Source: Monosiga brevicollis MX1 | Taxonomy: Eukaryota; Opisthokonta; Choanoflagellata; Craspedida; Salpingoecidae | NCBI RefSeq assembly: GCF_000002865.3 | Contig: NW_001865058.1 | Span: forward strand, 354,433 to 418,432 | Direction of reading: 5' to 3' | Length of the DNA stretch: 64,000 nucleotides | In this document: piece by piece, positions 27,223 through 40,026 of the stretch | How positions within the stretch are numbered: position 1 is the first letter of the stretch | Layout of the letters: every line of letters begins with the position of its first letter | Position numbers and translations under genes: made by a program | Notes under the pieces: model-generated | What the model was told of the DNA's origin: nothing | Seen by the model: only the letters and a program-made list of their open reading frames with translations | The model's database searches: none

Positions 27223-29550
27223 GTTCTGAGCCGCTGCTGCGCTTCTTCCGTCACATGTTGGCCATGTGGTGGTTGGCTACCCTTCCCCGTCCGTCTCTTT
27301 TGTCTGTTGATCATTCTCGCTGAACCAGCAGCAGCCTCCAGGGAGACATGACCCTCTTCACGCCTTTTGGTGGTGGCTTGACCCGTGCTCGTGTCAGGAC
27401 GACCTCATTTGGCGTTGAGCGGGTGTCATTCTCTTCTGCTTTTAATTTCCAGGGGCTGCTTGCAGGGATTGCTGCAATGTTTTCTGGCGTTGTCTGGTTT
27501 GGTGGCTTTCTTGTGGCTGTCTTGCCATGTCTCGTCGTGTCCTGTCTCGTGTCTCCTTTCACCTGTCCTCTCTTCTTTCCTGGATCCGTGCTCTCGTGGT
27601 GCGTGGTGTGGGTTTGATGTCTTTGGAGGATGTGAGTGGTGACGCTGGCGGGGCGGCGGCGCATGCGTTGTCTCTGGGAGAGGCGGAATCAGGCGTGCTC
27701 TTGTATCATGTTGTTTGTGAATTGTGTGATGGTGTTGGTGATTGTTTGCACCTGCTGCTCATTTTTTGTGATGCGTTTTTCGCTCCCCGTGCTTTGCTCG
27801 GCGAACCCAAAAAGAAACAAAAACACGATCAGTCCCTCTCTCTCTCTTTTTCGGTTCCGTGCCTCACACACATCAAGGTTGATGGGTCAAATCTTCCAAC
27901 AAGTGAAGTGGCAGTCGGTGGTGTGGATGATGGGGATGAGCTCTAGGGTCGTGACCCAAAGGTTCAGACAGAATGGGGGTACAGCATCGCTATGTGGAGG
28001 GGTCTTTTTTTTTCCGGCTGGGCCAGCTGTGTGAAATGTCGTGTTGGCGTTTCAAGTGTGCGCCGTCCACTTTATGCATAGTCTGCCCATCGACACACTA
28101 TCGAACCAACGAAGTATGCCCTTTTCCTCATTTCAAGTGCAGAATCTGGAGGCCTGCTGCTTCTGGGGTGAGAGAGAGAGGAGGAGGGAGCAGGGAGGAG
28201 GAGCAGCAAAAAGACCTGAAGAGAGAAAGATGTGTGTCCTGCCGTAGGGACGGATCGCGGCGAGCGGCGAGATAGAAAGATCAAGAGAGCACAAGCAAAA
28301 GAGAGAGAGATTTAGAGAGAGAGAGAGAGTGGGAGAGATATACAGAGAGAGGGATTCAGAGCGAGAGAGATTTAGAGAGAGATTTAGAGAGAGAGGCAGA
28401 GAGAGAGAGATTCAGAGAGATTTAGAGAGAGATTCAGAGAGAGATTCAAAGAGAGAGATTCAGAGAGACACACGTAGGGGATGAACATCATCAGATTCTT
28501 CCTTGGGGTGTGCGTGTGCACACACATGCATGAGATGTTGATGTGAAGACACCATCATCTCTGCACGTAGCTTCTATTCTGGTTGCATCTCTATGGTCAG
28601 ATGGACTTGGCGAGGGTTTCTCTAAATTGGCTTGTCTTATAATGCAGATATATTCAAACTTTATTCCAACCTCTTGATTTGACAACCCTCTTGGAATACA
28701 TCTCTACCGGAGAGGCGCCTGATCTCTCCCTCTCTCTCTTTCTCTCTCTCACACACACACACTCTCACTCTCTCACTCTCTCTCTCTCTCGCCGGCGCGC
28801 GCTCTCTCGTGTGCTCAGCTTCCCGTCACTGGTACGTGCTCTACTTCGTCGCCTGCCTCTGCCTGCATTCATCTCCAGCGGGGACTGTGTCGCAGTGGGT
28901 CCCGTGTGCGCGGATTTGTGATGGTGATGTCATGTCGTGTTCTGCTCTGGACTGTGTGTTCTGTCATCTCCAAACACGAACGCGGGCGAGCTCGTTGTGG
29001 TGACGCGCAGCAGCGGGCAGCGGGCTCGTTCTCCTGCTCTATTGATTCGTGCCAATGGGGCGACGCTTGCTCCATTCTCTCCCTGTCTCACCGCCGGGAA
29101 GGCACAGAGATAGAAATGAGGCACCCACGCGTTCAATCCGTTGGAGTAGTTGTTTTTGGGGTGTCCCGCTTTTTGATTCGCGCTTGACCCTCACGCTGGC
29201 CCTGCCTCTAGGTCCTGTGCGCCACGCGTCGCGTGATCACCACAACGCCTTGACTGCTCCGCTACCTGCGATTCACTTTGACACCCGGGCATCCGTTTGC
29301 ACGACACCCACGAGGCGTGTGTGTGACAGTGCAGGCCATGGCCCTGACATCAGTCCTTGACCCGCCTTGCCCCCAGCCCCTCTAGCTGCTTCGTCCAGGC
29401 GACCCGTTGACGAGCCCCACCACGTTCGGGCCCCTAAACCTCCCAACCCAACCATCTCCCGTTTCGTTCCTTCAGTACCATCCGTTGCTGACGGCTCCAC
29501 ACTGTTGTTGCCCCTCAAACTTGAGGGGCCGCCCACCAACGAGAGGCTGA
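27223..29550. other. Long intergenic region with GA and CT repeats
   Basis: 2.3 kb between 14-3-3 and lipin, both forward. It holds the 14-3-3 3' UTR and two microsatellite blocks: GA-rich 28161-28472 and CT/CA-rich 28724-28799. The last 700 bases are GC-rich and probably promoter and 5' UTR of lipin. No convincing coding sequence. Confidence 0.6.
28161..28472. repeat. GA-rich repeat with GAGATT(T/C)AGA units
   Basis: Interrupted (GA)n in which the interruptions recur as GAGATTTAGAGA or GAGATTCAGAGA, suggesting a short higher-order tandem unit as well as slippage. Confidence 0.85.
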
Positions 29551-32500
29551 ATGGAATACGCCGCCATGGAGCTTTTTCGCCGTCTCTCGACGCTTTATAA
29601 TGACATCAACCCAGCCACGCTGAGCGGTGCCGTCGACGTTATTGTTGTACAACAGCCCGATGGCAGCCTCAAATGCAGCCCCTTTCACGTGCGCTTTGGC
29701 AAGCTCACTCTGCTGCGTGCCATGGAGCGCCAGGTCCGTCCGATCATGCCCCTGCCCTCCATTCCCGTTTTCCTCAGCTCTCAGGCCCACCTCTCCAATC
29801 TCATTCTCTCTCTCTCTCTCTCTCTCCGTGATTTGCTCACCCGTGTCTGCAGGTTCGCGTTGTCGTCAATGGCGAACAGGCCGAGGTTGCCATGCGCGTT
29901 GGCCGGGCTGGCGAGGCATATTTCGTCCATGACATCAACGACGCCCCAGAAAACGCCCTTCCCGTCACCGAGAGCAACTTGACTTCGCCCGTAACCACAC
30001 CACTACCTCGCCTGTCCGATGTAGAGAGCAGCGGAAATGCAGCCGATGCTGACAGGCTTTCCATCCCTGCCTCCATTTCCGAGGAACCTGCCGAAGAAGT
30101 TGCTCGTAGCAATGGACTCGACGAGAGCCACGCTTCCCATTTTGACGACAGCATCGAGTCTTGGCTCTGGGGGTCCGTTGTGGTTTCCTTTGCTCTGCCT
30201 GGCCTCTCCTCGTTATCATCCCTGTCCACTCCCTTTCTGATCCATATACAATTCCTTGCCCTTGCTACATCTCTTCCACAGTGATATGCCAGTGCGTAGC
30301 CATGAGCACAGTCTAAAACGCTCAAACTCCCAGCAATTTTCCCGAACCGTTGTGCCTTCGCCCCGTGATCCAACCGAGACTGAACTTCTGGCTTCAGATG
30401 CCCCAGCTCCGGGCCCCTTGCGGGCCGCTCGATCGCTTGACGACATTACCCTCGACTCATCCGCCGCTGACGTCTTCTCTCTCGGTCCTACCGGTCGCAT
30501 CCGCTCCATCTCCGAGTCTGTTACCTCAAAGCTTCTCGATCACAGTCCAGTCGTCGTCCCTGCTTCAAGTTGTGACGCCGCAGACGACTCTCGCACACCC
30601 TCGGGCAGTCCCGGGCTTATCGCTCGCAACGCTCGTGGACTTCCTGACGAGGAAATCACCAACGAGCCCGGTACTCCCACGCCGGCAAGCCTCAACTCGA
30701 TCCCAGAGCCCGAGTCTGAGGATGAGCTTGGTGACAACGGCTTCCCCGTCGTTGAGCTCTCTCTCTGCGGCGGTGACAAGGACAAATCGCAAGAGGAGCT
30801 CGCCGTCAGCTTCAATCGGCATCACGTCGACTTTAGCCAGTTTGTCAGCGACCCCACCCTTTTGCAGCACAAGGACCTGGTGGTGCGCATCGGTGGCGAG
30901 CGCTATTTTTCTTGGGAGGTGCGTCAGTTTGGCCATGGCTGCCATGGCTGCCAAGTGTGCCCAGGGTCTGTGCTTGCGAATCGTCCCGGCCTTCCCTTTC
31001 AGACCTCTGGTCAAGAATTCGCCTCATCTGACAATGCTTTGCCCTGCAGATGGCTGGTCCTTACATCATGAGTCACGTTGTGTTTCATCAGCCTCTACCC
31101 GCCGAGGCCATTGGTGTGTACCTGCTGCTCCAATCGTACTCTGCTTCCCTTGAAAGTCGACGGTCTCACCTCACCACTCTCATTCACAGCGGCGCTCGAG
31201 CGAGAAAAGAGTCGCCGCGAGACCAAGAGCCGCAGCTGGCTTTTTGGCTGGGCCTCCAAAGCCGCAAGCTCCAATGCCTCGGTCATGGCGTCGGACGAAT
31301 CCGATGTCGAAGCCGATGATGCCGAGCATACCACTGCCAGCGAGCCCTCGGGCAGCGAGCACAACTCGCCCCAACAACAGCGACGTACCCTCAAGCATCG
31401 TGCAAGCATGCCCGTCAACATGCCGTCGGGGTCCAGCCGCGATAGCGCCAATGAAGCCTCTGATGACACTGTACACGCCAGTAGCGCGCCCGCCGATTCT
31501 CGGGCCGAGGCAGCTGCACGGCCGCGTCCAGCCACTGCTGGTGATGTACCTGCCTCTGCCTCGGGCGCGCGCGTCAGCGCAGGGTATGTCATGCTTGCGA
31601 CTTTTTTTGCATCTGTCCAACACTGGCCCAGTACATCTTCTCCTTATTTTGTCTTCCCTGCCATGCTCTTGTCGTGCCACAGCCGTGCAGCACTGGCCTC
31701 ACAGTCCAGCCTCGAATCTGTGGGCGACATGGCTCGCAAAAGCTTACGACTGACCTCCGAGCAGCTACTGTCGCTCAACCTGAAGCCCGGGAGCAACGTA
31801 TGCGAGTTTACTGTCGTCTCCAAGCTGCAAGGCAAAGCTACGGTACGTGGTACACTTGCTTGGCAGATTGGCATCAACCCCGCGCTCGTCGTTGGTCTTT
31901 TCAGGAACCACCCTGAACTCATCTTCTGTCCCACACCCTGCCGCTGCCATAGATCTCTTGCCGTATCTTCTTGTGGCATTACACTTCCAAGATTGTTGTT
32001 TCAGGTATGCCGACGCTGGGATACCCACGGTTTCCTCCTAGACCACCAGTTCTCACGGGTTTGGTGTGGTGGCTGCGCAATGGGCACACAGACATCGATG
32101 GGACCATTACGCGTTCGGATATGCTAGGCCACGCTGCTGCTTTTATGGGTACGGACTGGACGCAAACAGGCATTGCCACTCTCTACTCTGGTGTGAGTCG
32201 CAACGGCTATAACTTTCTATATCTTTCGTCACGATCCATTTCCCAATCCATGGGCACTCGCGGTATGTTTCGACTCTACACTCTTTTTCACGCACTGCTA
32301 GCAATGGGCAGACCTTGCCACCTTTTCTTTATGTAGCCTCACAAGTCACATGTTGTCGGCCATATCCAGAGTACTTGCGCAATATCATCCAAGACACCCA
32401 CAAGCTACCCGACGGCCCCATCCTGTTGTCACCTTCCTCTTTGTTCAAGAGTCTGCATCGCGAGGTCATCCTCCGGCGACCAGAGGAGTTTAAGATCACT

Positions 32501-33133
32501 TGTCTGTCCGACATTCAAAATCTTTTTCCTCCTTGCAACCCCAACCCCTTTGTTGCTGGATTCGGCAACCGCCACTCTGGTCAGTCCTCATTCTGGCAGG
32601 CCGTCCGCACAGCAGCCAGGCATTTTTCAACCGGGCACTCACCGTCACTCTCTCCTCGATAGACGTCGTCACCTACCGAGCGGTGGGCATTACAGACTCG
32701 CGCATCTTTACCGTTGATCCTGCCGGTCTTCTCAAGGTGTCGAGCGGCACTTACATGTATGTTTCCGGCCTTAATAGCTGTTGTTGTCGTGTTTCTTCCA
32801 TGTCCCTCCTCTCTTCTCGGTCCGATTGTCAAAGCCTGGGGCTGAGGCCAGAAAACTGGCGAGTTTGTGTGTGATGTACGTCTTCATGTTCCCGTGATGT
32901 TGATCTGACTGATTTTGGATAGGCGCTCTTCCTACTCGCAAATGAGTTTGGTCGCGGATGCTTTCTTCCCACCCATTAACGGGCTGGCCACATGGTCCCG
33001 AGGAGACACACACAGCGACTATGACAACTTTAATTACTGGCGAGCGCCAATCATGGGGGATGCTACAAATGGCCAAGACTCCCTCTTGTCCTCTCTCTCG
33101 GAGGAGGAGGCAGCGCTGTTGGGTCTCAAGTAA
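29551..33133 (+). CDS. LPIN: Lipin (phosphatidate phosphatase)
   Basis: Eleven exons: 29551-29733, 29853-30172, 30282-30918, 31050-31113, 31190-31583, 31683-31842, 31953-32004, 32092-32262, 32370-32579, 32663-32756 and 32923-33133, giving 831 residues. The N-LIP domain is clear ([25 protein letters not shown]). A long Ser/Glu-rich variable middle follows. The C-LIP catalytic domain has the HAD motif DIDGT (Asp604, Asp606), [56 protein letters not shown] and GFGNRHSD. The Asp604 codon is split by the intron 32005-32091 (G|AC). Lipins convert phosphatidate to diacylglycerol at the ER for triglyceride and phospholipid synthesis; animal lipins also act as co-regulators in the nucleus. An AATAAA lies 23 bases after the stop. 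Confidence 0.97.
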
Positions 33134-33646
33134 TGGTTTTGCACGTCTCCTCAAGAATAAAGAGCATCATGGCTTTGGGTCGTTTTTGAGCCCTCTTTTG
33201 TGCATGTGTGTGCGTGCGTGTGTGTGTGTGTGTGTCTGTGCTCGTCAAGATGTTTCTTTTTTAGGTATAGGTGATGCACAGTGTCGGTATGCCCGTTTAG
33301 GCTTCATTCAAGAGGTTCGGGCACTGACGGTTTTTCTTTAGCGCGTTGGCTTTCGAGTGCTTTTCGATGGCGTGTTTGTGGTTGCTTGAAAGTGTGGGGA
33401 GCTGCCGATGAATACTCCGAACACCTCTTTTGTAACCCTGGCCTTGTTTTATCATTGATCATCGTGGTGACACTTCTATTCACACCAAGTCTTTCTTTGC
33501 CTCTGGTGCGAGACAATCACAAAATACTGGTCTTGGCCAAGGGTTCAGATTTGACGTGCTAGCTCAATGGATCGATTATGAAGTCTCTTATGTTATAATA
33601 GTTTTATGTCAGGTGCAAACAGACAATGCCAAAGGGGCGGTGCAGG
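33134..33646. other. Convergent 3' region of lipin and site-1 protease
   Basis: About 510 bases between two converging genes. It contains AATAAA at 33156-33161 for lipin and a GT run near 33211-33235; the rest is 3' UTR-like. Confidence 0.6.
33156..33161 (+). terminator. Putative polyadenylation signal of lipin
   Basis: AATAAA 23 bases downstream of the lipin stop codon. Confidence 0.6.
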
Positions 33647-36402
33647 CTAAAAGCAGCGGCGGCGCTGGCGGCAGATAAGCAAGAGAATGATCATGGCTGG
33701 GGATACGAGTATCATTATCAGCCATGCTTGGGTCCAAGCCGTCGTTGTTTGGCGGCGCCATTCGTTGATATTGGCATGTTGGTCTGTGTCGAGAAGAGAT
33801 TCGGTCAGCGAGCCTGTGCGTACTGGCTGCTGAGGTTGCCACGGCGCGTGGCGTCGGTAAACTGTGTGGGGTGGTTTTGCGTGTCTCGCCGGCGAGGGCA
33901 ACAGCCACTGCACATGTCGACATGTGGGCAAGGAAGCCTACCAGGGTGCCCGAGTGCGCGTACGGGCATGACATTTGTTGGGTGAGGGTGAGCATAGATG
34001 GTGCGCAAAGCTGTGTGACAACCCAAGAGAAAGGGCTGGTGTGGCTGATCGTACGTTAATCACGTGGGAGTAGAAACCCAGTGTCGAGAGTGGGCTGCGT
34101 CGAGGAAGCACACTGTTTACAGCTTTCAAGTGAACTTCCAGCATTTCACCGAGCTGTGCAGGGCAAAACAGGCCCAACAACAGGTAGTGCACAGTCCTCG
34201 TAAGTGATGGCTGACAGTGAAACGAAATGTTCAACGCTCATGCCCTGGAGGGGATAGGAAAACGGTGGGACAACCTGCAGCAGTGGTGTTGCGCCAGCAT
34301 CATTTCGGAGCACATAATCAAGCATGCTCAGGAACAGGTCGTGGCAGGGCGGCGAATTTGCGGCAGTGTGCGCATCGTCAATGCAATTGGAGTCTCCATA
34401 GATGCCAATGCGTCCATGTTGATCCAGCACATGCTACGCGCAAGCAAGAACATGGGTGGGCCAAGCATGAGAAGGAACGCCCTGCACGGAGGTATAGACA
34501 ATCGGTCAAATGTGCCTACCTCGTAAAAGCCAATAATGGGTACGCGCTGCAGGCTTCCGCGGCCGAGGCCGCGGCCATTCTGGCATAAACACGTGGCCCA
34601 GTAAGTTTTGGGACTCAAAAGTATTGTCGCTCGGTCTGATAGGCACAGGCACGGCCAGGGATAGGCACGGCAAGCGCAACAGGGGGAGGCAGATGAAAAC
34701 CTCTGACGGGTTTCCTTACGTTGTCGAGAGAATTGGAAAGAAGGGCGCTGACCACGATGCCACCCTTTGGAAATTCGGCCAAGGTGGCTCCTGTGGCATA
34801 CTAGACCAAGAGTTGAGAGAAAACAAGAAGTCGGATAGCGTGCGGGGAGTACCTGGACGTTGCAGAGTCTGCGAACATAGAGCATTGCTTGACACACCGA
34901 AATGGTTTTGTGCTCAAAGCTGAAGCGTCCTTCAAAGGCCTGTCGTCCAAGCATCCGTAAGCATGCGCCCCCAAGTGAATGGCGACAAGGCGGAGCGATT
35001 GGATGAGGGCCACGACAGGAACCTGGTTGGTGAATTGAATTTTGAATGGGCGAAGAAGGTCGTTCAGTGCCGGCAAATTGCTGTGCCCAATAAAACAAGA
35101 CCGTGTTGCGTTGGCGTGAGAAGAATTTCATCCTTGCCAGTGAAGCAACGAAAGGCATATGCGATTGTGCAGACGAAGATTTCTGGTCTGTACCTGCCCC
35201 CAGTTTCTGGAAACCATTCATTGCGAGTATTGTCGTCGAAAAACTTGACTTCAGTCAACAATTGTTCCGAGTACCAGTCTGCAAGAACGAGCAAGCCCAT
35301 TCCATGCTGACGAACCATATATTCAACCTAAAACACGAAATTGCAACAAGTCAAAACAGTGCCTGAAAACAAGCAAAAGAGCATGTCGTTGCAATATCGT
35401 TCATGCCACTGTGCCGCCGGCAGGACAGATGGACCAGGCACGAGGTGCCGTACATGTCGGATTTCCTCGGCAAAGAACTCCTCCTCCGGGTCCACGATGA
35501 GGAGGGCGCCGTAATCTTCACCTCGCACGCAGGAAAGGGGCTCTTGTTGCACCTCGACAAAGTAGCCACTGGCCATCTGAAAAAAGTATCCCAGCGTGCA
35601 CAGATTGCATGCAGGCGTGGGTAAGCCACGATGCCCCTGCAAACTGAGGCTGTATGTTCATGCCTGAATCAGCACACGAGTTTCGCACCAGTCGGTTGAA
35701 AATGGTGCGCATGTTGGTATAGGGATGATCACCGTTCCAGTCCAAGGGGTCGTCTGATTGTTGCAGATCATCGCGCGGAAAGTAGCCCGAAGGATAAGCT
35801 AGGCTGTGATACTAGGGAACGCCAAACGGAAGGTAAGTTATGTTCAAACAACTGGTCACATGAGGCGGCAGGGGCATGCGGGCACACCTGGTCCCACAGA
35901 AGCCGTCGCGAGCGTGGCGGCGTTGGAATAATGCGCACTGTGACAGGAAGTTGTACATCCTGTAGCAGAGGGCGGCCTTGGCCCTATCACGAGAGGAAGC
36001 CGTGGGAATATAAAAAAACAAAAACAAACAAAACAAAACACGCACACGCACACACAAAAAAAAAAGTCAAAAATCCAAAGAAACGTGCAGCAAGAGAGGC
36101 GCTTGCAGTCTGTTCATTCAGCAACAAACCTCCACAATCGTTTCAACTTGAATAACGATGACCCCATCCGCCACACAAGTGGCCCGGCGTCCATTGCGGT
36201 TGACACCGACCCGGACCGCCAGATGACCTAGCTCGGCGATATGCGAGTCAGTGCGACGGTGAGTTATGCAGGCCCCAGTTGGTGAATTGCTCGAGTTGAG
36301 GGCAAGATGCTCCTTGTTGGGCGTACCAGACCAGGGCCACCATAGTTCAGAGCTTTCAACGGCCACCTGAAGAATCAAAGTTGGAGCAGGTCACCTGAAA
36401 CC

Positions 36403-36433
<31 letters not shown>

Positions 36434-39084
36434 AAACAAAGAAAACAAAGAAAAAAAAAAAGAAAAAAAAAAAAAAGAAAAGAGTGGGCGAGTTGGTTGG
36501 CCAACGCCAGGGTTGCGGTGGCAAAACATACGTCCAGAAGGTCTCCATGCGTGCCGGGGTACCAGCGCGTACTTTGCTTGCGCAAACGGGAGGTGGCACC
36601 CACGCCTATGGGGACACCATAGGTTACGTGTGAGGCTTTTGCCAAGCGTGCGGGAAGGCATTGAAGCATTGATCCCACCGTTGATGACGGTCAGGTTGGC
36701 CACCAAGGGCAAAGCCGAATAATATATGCCTATTGAAAATTGATGTTGAAGTGAACAGGCTGTTCTGGCGAGCAAACCTGGCCATGAATTCACCGGCAGG
36801 GTGCGTTGATCCGACCTGATGTACAGTAGGGCCAGGCATAAGGGCAATCGGTCGTATCAAGTTGGGCCGGGAAGAGAGAAACATGCGGCAGGTAAGATTC
36901 CAAGTACATGGCGGCTCGGACGAGGTCCAGTTTGCCAGCCCCCTGTTCAAACATGTTCCTAGAGTAGACGGGGGTTGGGTCTACGATGAGTACATGTTTC
37001 CGCCACGAGTCCTGATCCAGATGAAGATCATTTAGAGGTAGGAACTGACACTTTGGGCAGACGCTGAGCGGTTTGATGAAGCGTTTGCTTGAGCATGGCG
37101 CCAACATTGCGAGCATTCCGGCGGCCCTCGGGCAGCGCGGAGAGCAAAAGAGCCAGAGATCCCGTCACAACGGGAGAAGCGACGCTGCAACCAGTCAGCA
37201 AAGCCGTGTTGAGTGTCAGAAGTGAGCGCGTGTGCAGCAAAGAGAGGCCCCGTTGCTTCACCGCGGCTCACCTGGTACCACTCAGTGTCCGGCAACCGCC
37301 ACCAGGTTTGGGGCCTCGAACTGTTGAGCCATAGGTAACAATATCAGGCTTGACACGCCCCATTCCCCAGGGAAGCTCCCACAACGTCATGCCTGCATGG
37401 ATAGGAGGGCAGGGGTGAATCGTTTATGGGCGGGATGCACAACAAACTGGCTTCCGGCAGAATGTTACCTCGCGAGGAAAAGTGGGCCAGCTCATCCCGA
37501 TAATCGATTCCACCCACGCCAATCACCTACGCAGAGGCATGTATAGGAGCATGACGAGAGGCTAGACATGATCATGCCAAGGCGCCATCGTGTCGAATGG
37601 TTTGGCGAGAGGATTGTCGTTGCGACCTACGCTGTTCATGTCACCAGGATTATTCAAGGTGCCATAGAGGGGCCCATCATTTCCAATGGCCGAGACCAGG
37701 ACAATGCCACGCGCGGTCAGTTCCTGAACCTTGGCCACAAAGGGCTCGTCGCGAAAGTCGGGACCTCCAATACTCAAGTTGATCAAGTGCACACGGCGGG
37801 CCATGGCATAGTTGAAGGCGTTGAGAAACCAGGAGGTATAAGAGACTTGTTTGCGGGTAAAGACACGGTAGGCGTGGATTTCAGCCAAGGGCGCGAGGCC
37901 CTGGCAGTCGCTGTGGGATGCAATGACACCTGCGAGCCAGAGGCACGTGATTTAGACAGCGCTCGTGATATCGTGTGGTTGGTGAAGAGGCTGGGCAAGA
38001 GTACCATGCCGTACCGGCAACAAAAGTGCCATGTCCCAATTGATCATCCAGGACATGCTCATCGGTCCAATCTGTACGCTCCTGTTCCAAGTCCAGAGGA
38101 GCAAAGAGCATTTGGAAACGAACAGGAGAAGTGAGCGGGCGTCTGTTTTCAGCGTGAGTTGGCGGCCAAGTGTATGGGAAGGGGTCTATGTTGAGCGAGT
38201 GAGAGGGTGGTAGCGTGGCAGGCAGGCTATGTGGGTGTTAGACTCACGACGATGTTCCTGATCTGGCGGTGGGTTGCCGCAATGCCGGTATCGAAGACAG
38301 CGACGCGCACGCCTGTCAACAGCGCGGGCAGACGGATGCAGTGTCAGATCTGGGAGAGCACGCATAGCGTCGAGATGCTTGGCCAAGACGCAGGTGGACG
38401 GGGGGCCTTGATGTACCTTGGCCTTGATAGCCAAGGGCCCAGAGACGATGCGCTTGCAGATGGAAGACCAAGGCGGCGGGGTCGTCAGCGGCTATGTTTT
38501 GAGGCGCTTGCAGGACGCGGGGGCCACTGTCACCCTCTGCGCTAGAGCCGCAGGGCCGGCGACTGGAATAGACAGTAAAAAAAGCTTGGGTGAAGGGGGG
38601 AAGAAGACGGACCAGGACGGACGAGGGAGGGGCCCCTGGAAGTCAGGAGTTGATACGAGCGAGGAGGAACGGGTTGAGCCAACCTGGCATTGAAGGAATC
38701 CAGGTGCTGCAACTGTCTGGGTTGAACTGGGCGATCGGGTTGTAGGGCACGAAACGCGGGGCCCAAGTGGGAGGGAAGCTGTCGCTGCCAGGCCTGGTGC
38801 TCTTGATCGGAGCAGTTGTGCAACTCCACGACGACGAAATCGGTTGCGTGTGGGTGAAGCAGACGTCCCGGCAGGGCAGGGATGGTGACGCGGCAATTGG
38901 CTCCAGGGGAGGGGATCGCTGCAAGGCGAGCTTCCCATTCCCAGGGCATGCGATACTCGGACCAGGATACCATGTAGCGCGCGCGCGAGGCCACGGGTGT
39001 GGTACCTGCGCCCGTCAATGCCCAGCAGCTCAAGAGCGTGCCGAGCAGCAGAGCGCGCACCCCCGAGCCAACCGCCCCAATCAT
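33647..39084 (-). CDS. MBTPS1: Site-1 protease (MBTPS1/SKI-1), subtilisin-like
   Basis: About 24 exons, phase-consistent, give 959 residues (human 1052). Minus-strand exons: 39084-38684, 38541-38417, 38312-38248, 38081-38015, 37929-37631, 37526-37469, 37392-37272, 37184-37050, 36958-36816, 36729-36679, 36605-36532, 36366-36327, 36227-36130, 35983-35888, 35811-35689, 35576-35454, 35327-35194, 35080-35023, 34939-34853, 34800-34720, 34579-34520, 34433-34275, 34153-34055 and tentatively 33829-33647. After a signal peptide and propeptide come Asp183 (VRVAVFDTG), His214 (LGHGTFVAG), Asn303 ([15 protein letters not shown]) and Ser379 (LSGTSVASPVV). The lumenal part matches MBTPS1 throughout ([40 protein letters not shown]). 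A C-terminal span ([18 protein letters not shown]) with a basic tail anchors it in the Golgi. In animals it cleaves SREBP and ATF6. The Ser379 codon is split by an intron. Confidence 0.95.
36403..36480. repeat. Poly(A)-rich tract in an intron of the site-1 protease gene
   Basis: About 78 bases of A with a few G/C interruptions on the plus strand. It is a T tract on the coding strand, upstream of the acceptor of the exon starting at 36366, so it lengthens the polypyrimidine tract. Confidence 0.95.
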
Positions 39085-40026
39085 GCTACCGCTTGCCTCA
39101 CCGCCCAGCGGCAAAAGCAGCGACAAGCAGCAGTACCAACAGCACAGCCGCCTAGTCGTTCACCCACCTCATCTCCCACGCACAAACCTCAAAACCCGCC
39201 GTACCACATGGCTCCTTCCTCCGCCAGATGCGCCACCAGCAGCCGCAGCAGCAGCAGCAGCAGCAGCAGCCGCAGCAGCAGCAGCAGCAGCAGCAGCAGC
39301 GCCCGAGCCACCAACAAGGAGGGCCCTAAGAGATAGTGTGAATATAAGCACACTTTAAAGTGAACCACTTTAAATATACATACCCCTCTAAGATAGTATA
39401 GCACAGTCTTTCATGTGGTAATAGCGAGAGAGAGTCAAAGAGAGAGAGACAAAGAGAGAGACTCAGGAGAGACAGAGGGAGACAGAGCGAGACTTTGAGA
39501 GGGGAAGAGAGAGAGAGAGAGAGAGAGACTTTTGAGAGAGAGACTTTGTGAGAGAGAGAGAGAGAGAGACTTTTATTTTGTTTCTTCTGCTCTCTCTGTG
39601 GTTTGAGGTCAGTGGTGAAGGTGACGTGGGTATGTGTGTGTGTGTGTGTGTGTGTGGAGCCGCCAGTGCGACCCGAGAGAGGGAGCAGGGCGACCCCAGA
39701 GCGAACAGGGGCGAGGCGGACGGCCGTGGGCAACATGTGAAGGGGTTTGGCTTTGAACGTGGATGGGGGTCGGTGTAGTTGGGGCGAGCGGTCGAGGTTC
39801 TTTTGAATGTACGGCTCTGGTTGTGGTGCTCTCTCACTCATGGTGCTCGGATGTGTCACTGGGTGCAGCCGTCGTGTGGTTTCTGCTTCTTCTCTGGGCG
39901 CACAGCAGTGGCAGGCTCGTTGGACCTGGACAGCGCATTTGCCACGCCTTGTGTGGCGCAGGTTTTTCCCCAGTCTTACTCGGCGTCGAATACGGACTTG
40001 ACTCTGTCTACCACTTCAACAGCGCC
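39085..40026. promoter_or_regulatory. Divergent promoter region between site-1 protease and PSMA2
   Basis: 942 bases between outward-facing genes. It carries an (AGC)n run (39236-39300), a GA-rich tract (39423-39570) and a GT run (about 39632-39655). The 370 bases nearest PSMA2 are non-repetitive. Promoter function is inferred from gene orientation only. Confidence 0.55.
39236..39300. repeat. (AGC)n trinucleotide repeat
   Basis: About 21 AGC units with two CGC interruptions, lying 150 bases upstream of the site-1 protease start. It would translate as poly-Ser, poly-Ala or poly-Gln in chance frames; I see no gene using it. Confidence 0.93.

Noticed and set aside
36606-36627. A 22-base intron in the site-1 protease gene
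   Set aside because: Too short to splice. A 73-base intron (36678-36606) using a donor inside ATCAACG|GTGGGA gives the same phase and a better match to MBTPS1.
38767-39358. Plus-strand frames with poly-Ser or poly-Ala over the AGC repeat
   Set aside because: Antisense to the first exon of site-1 protease and driven by the trinucleotide repeat.
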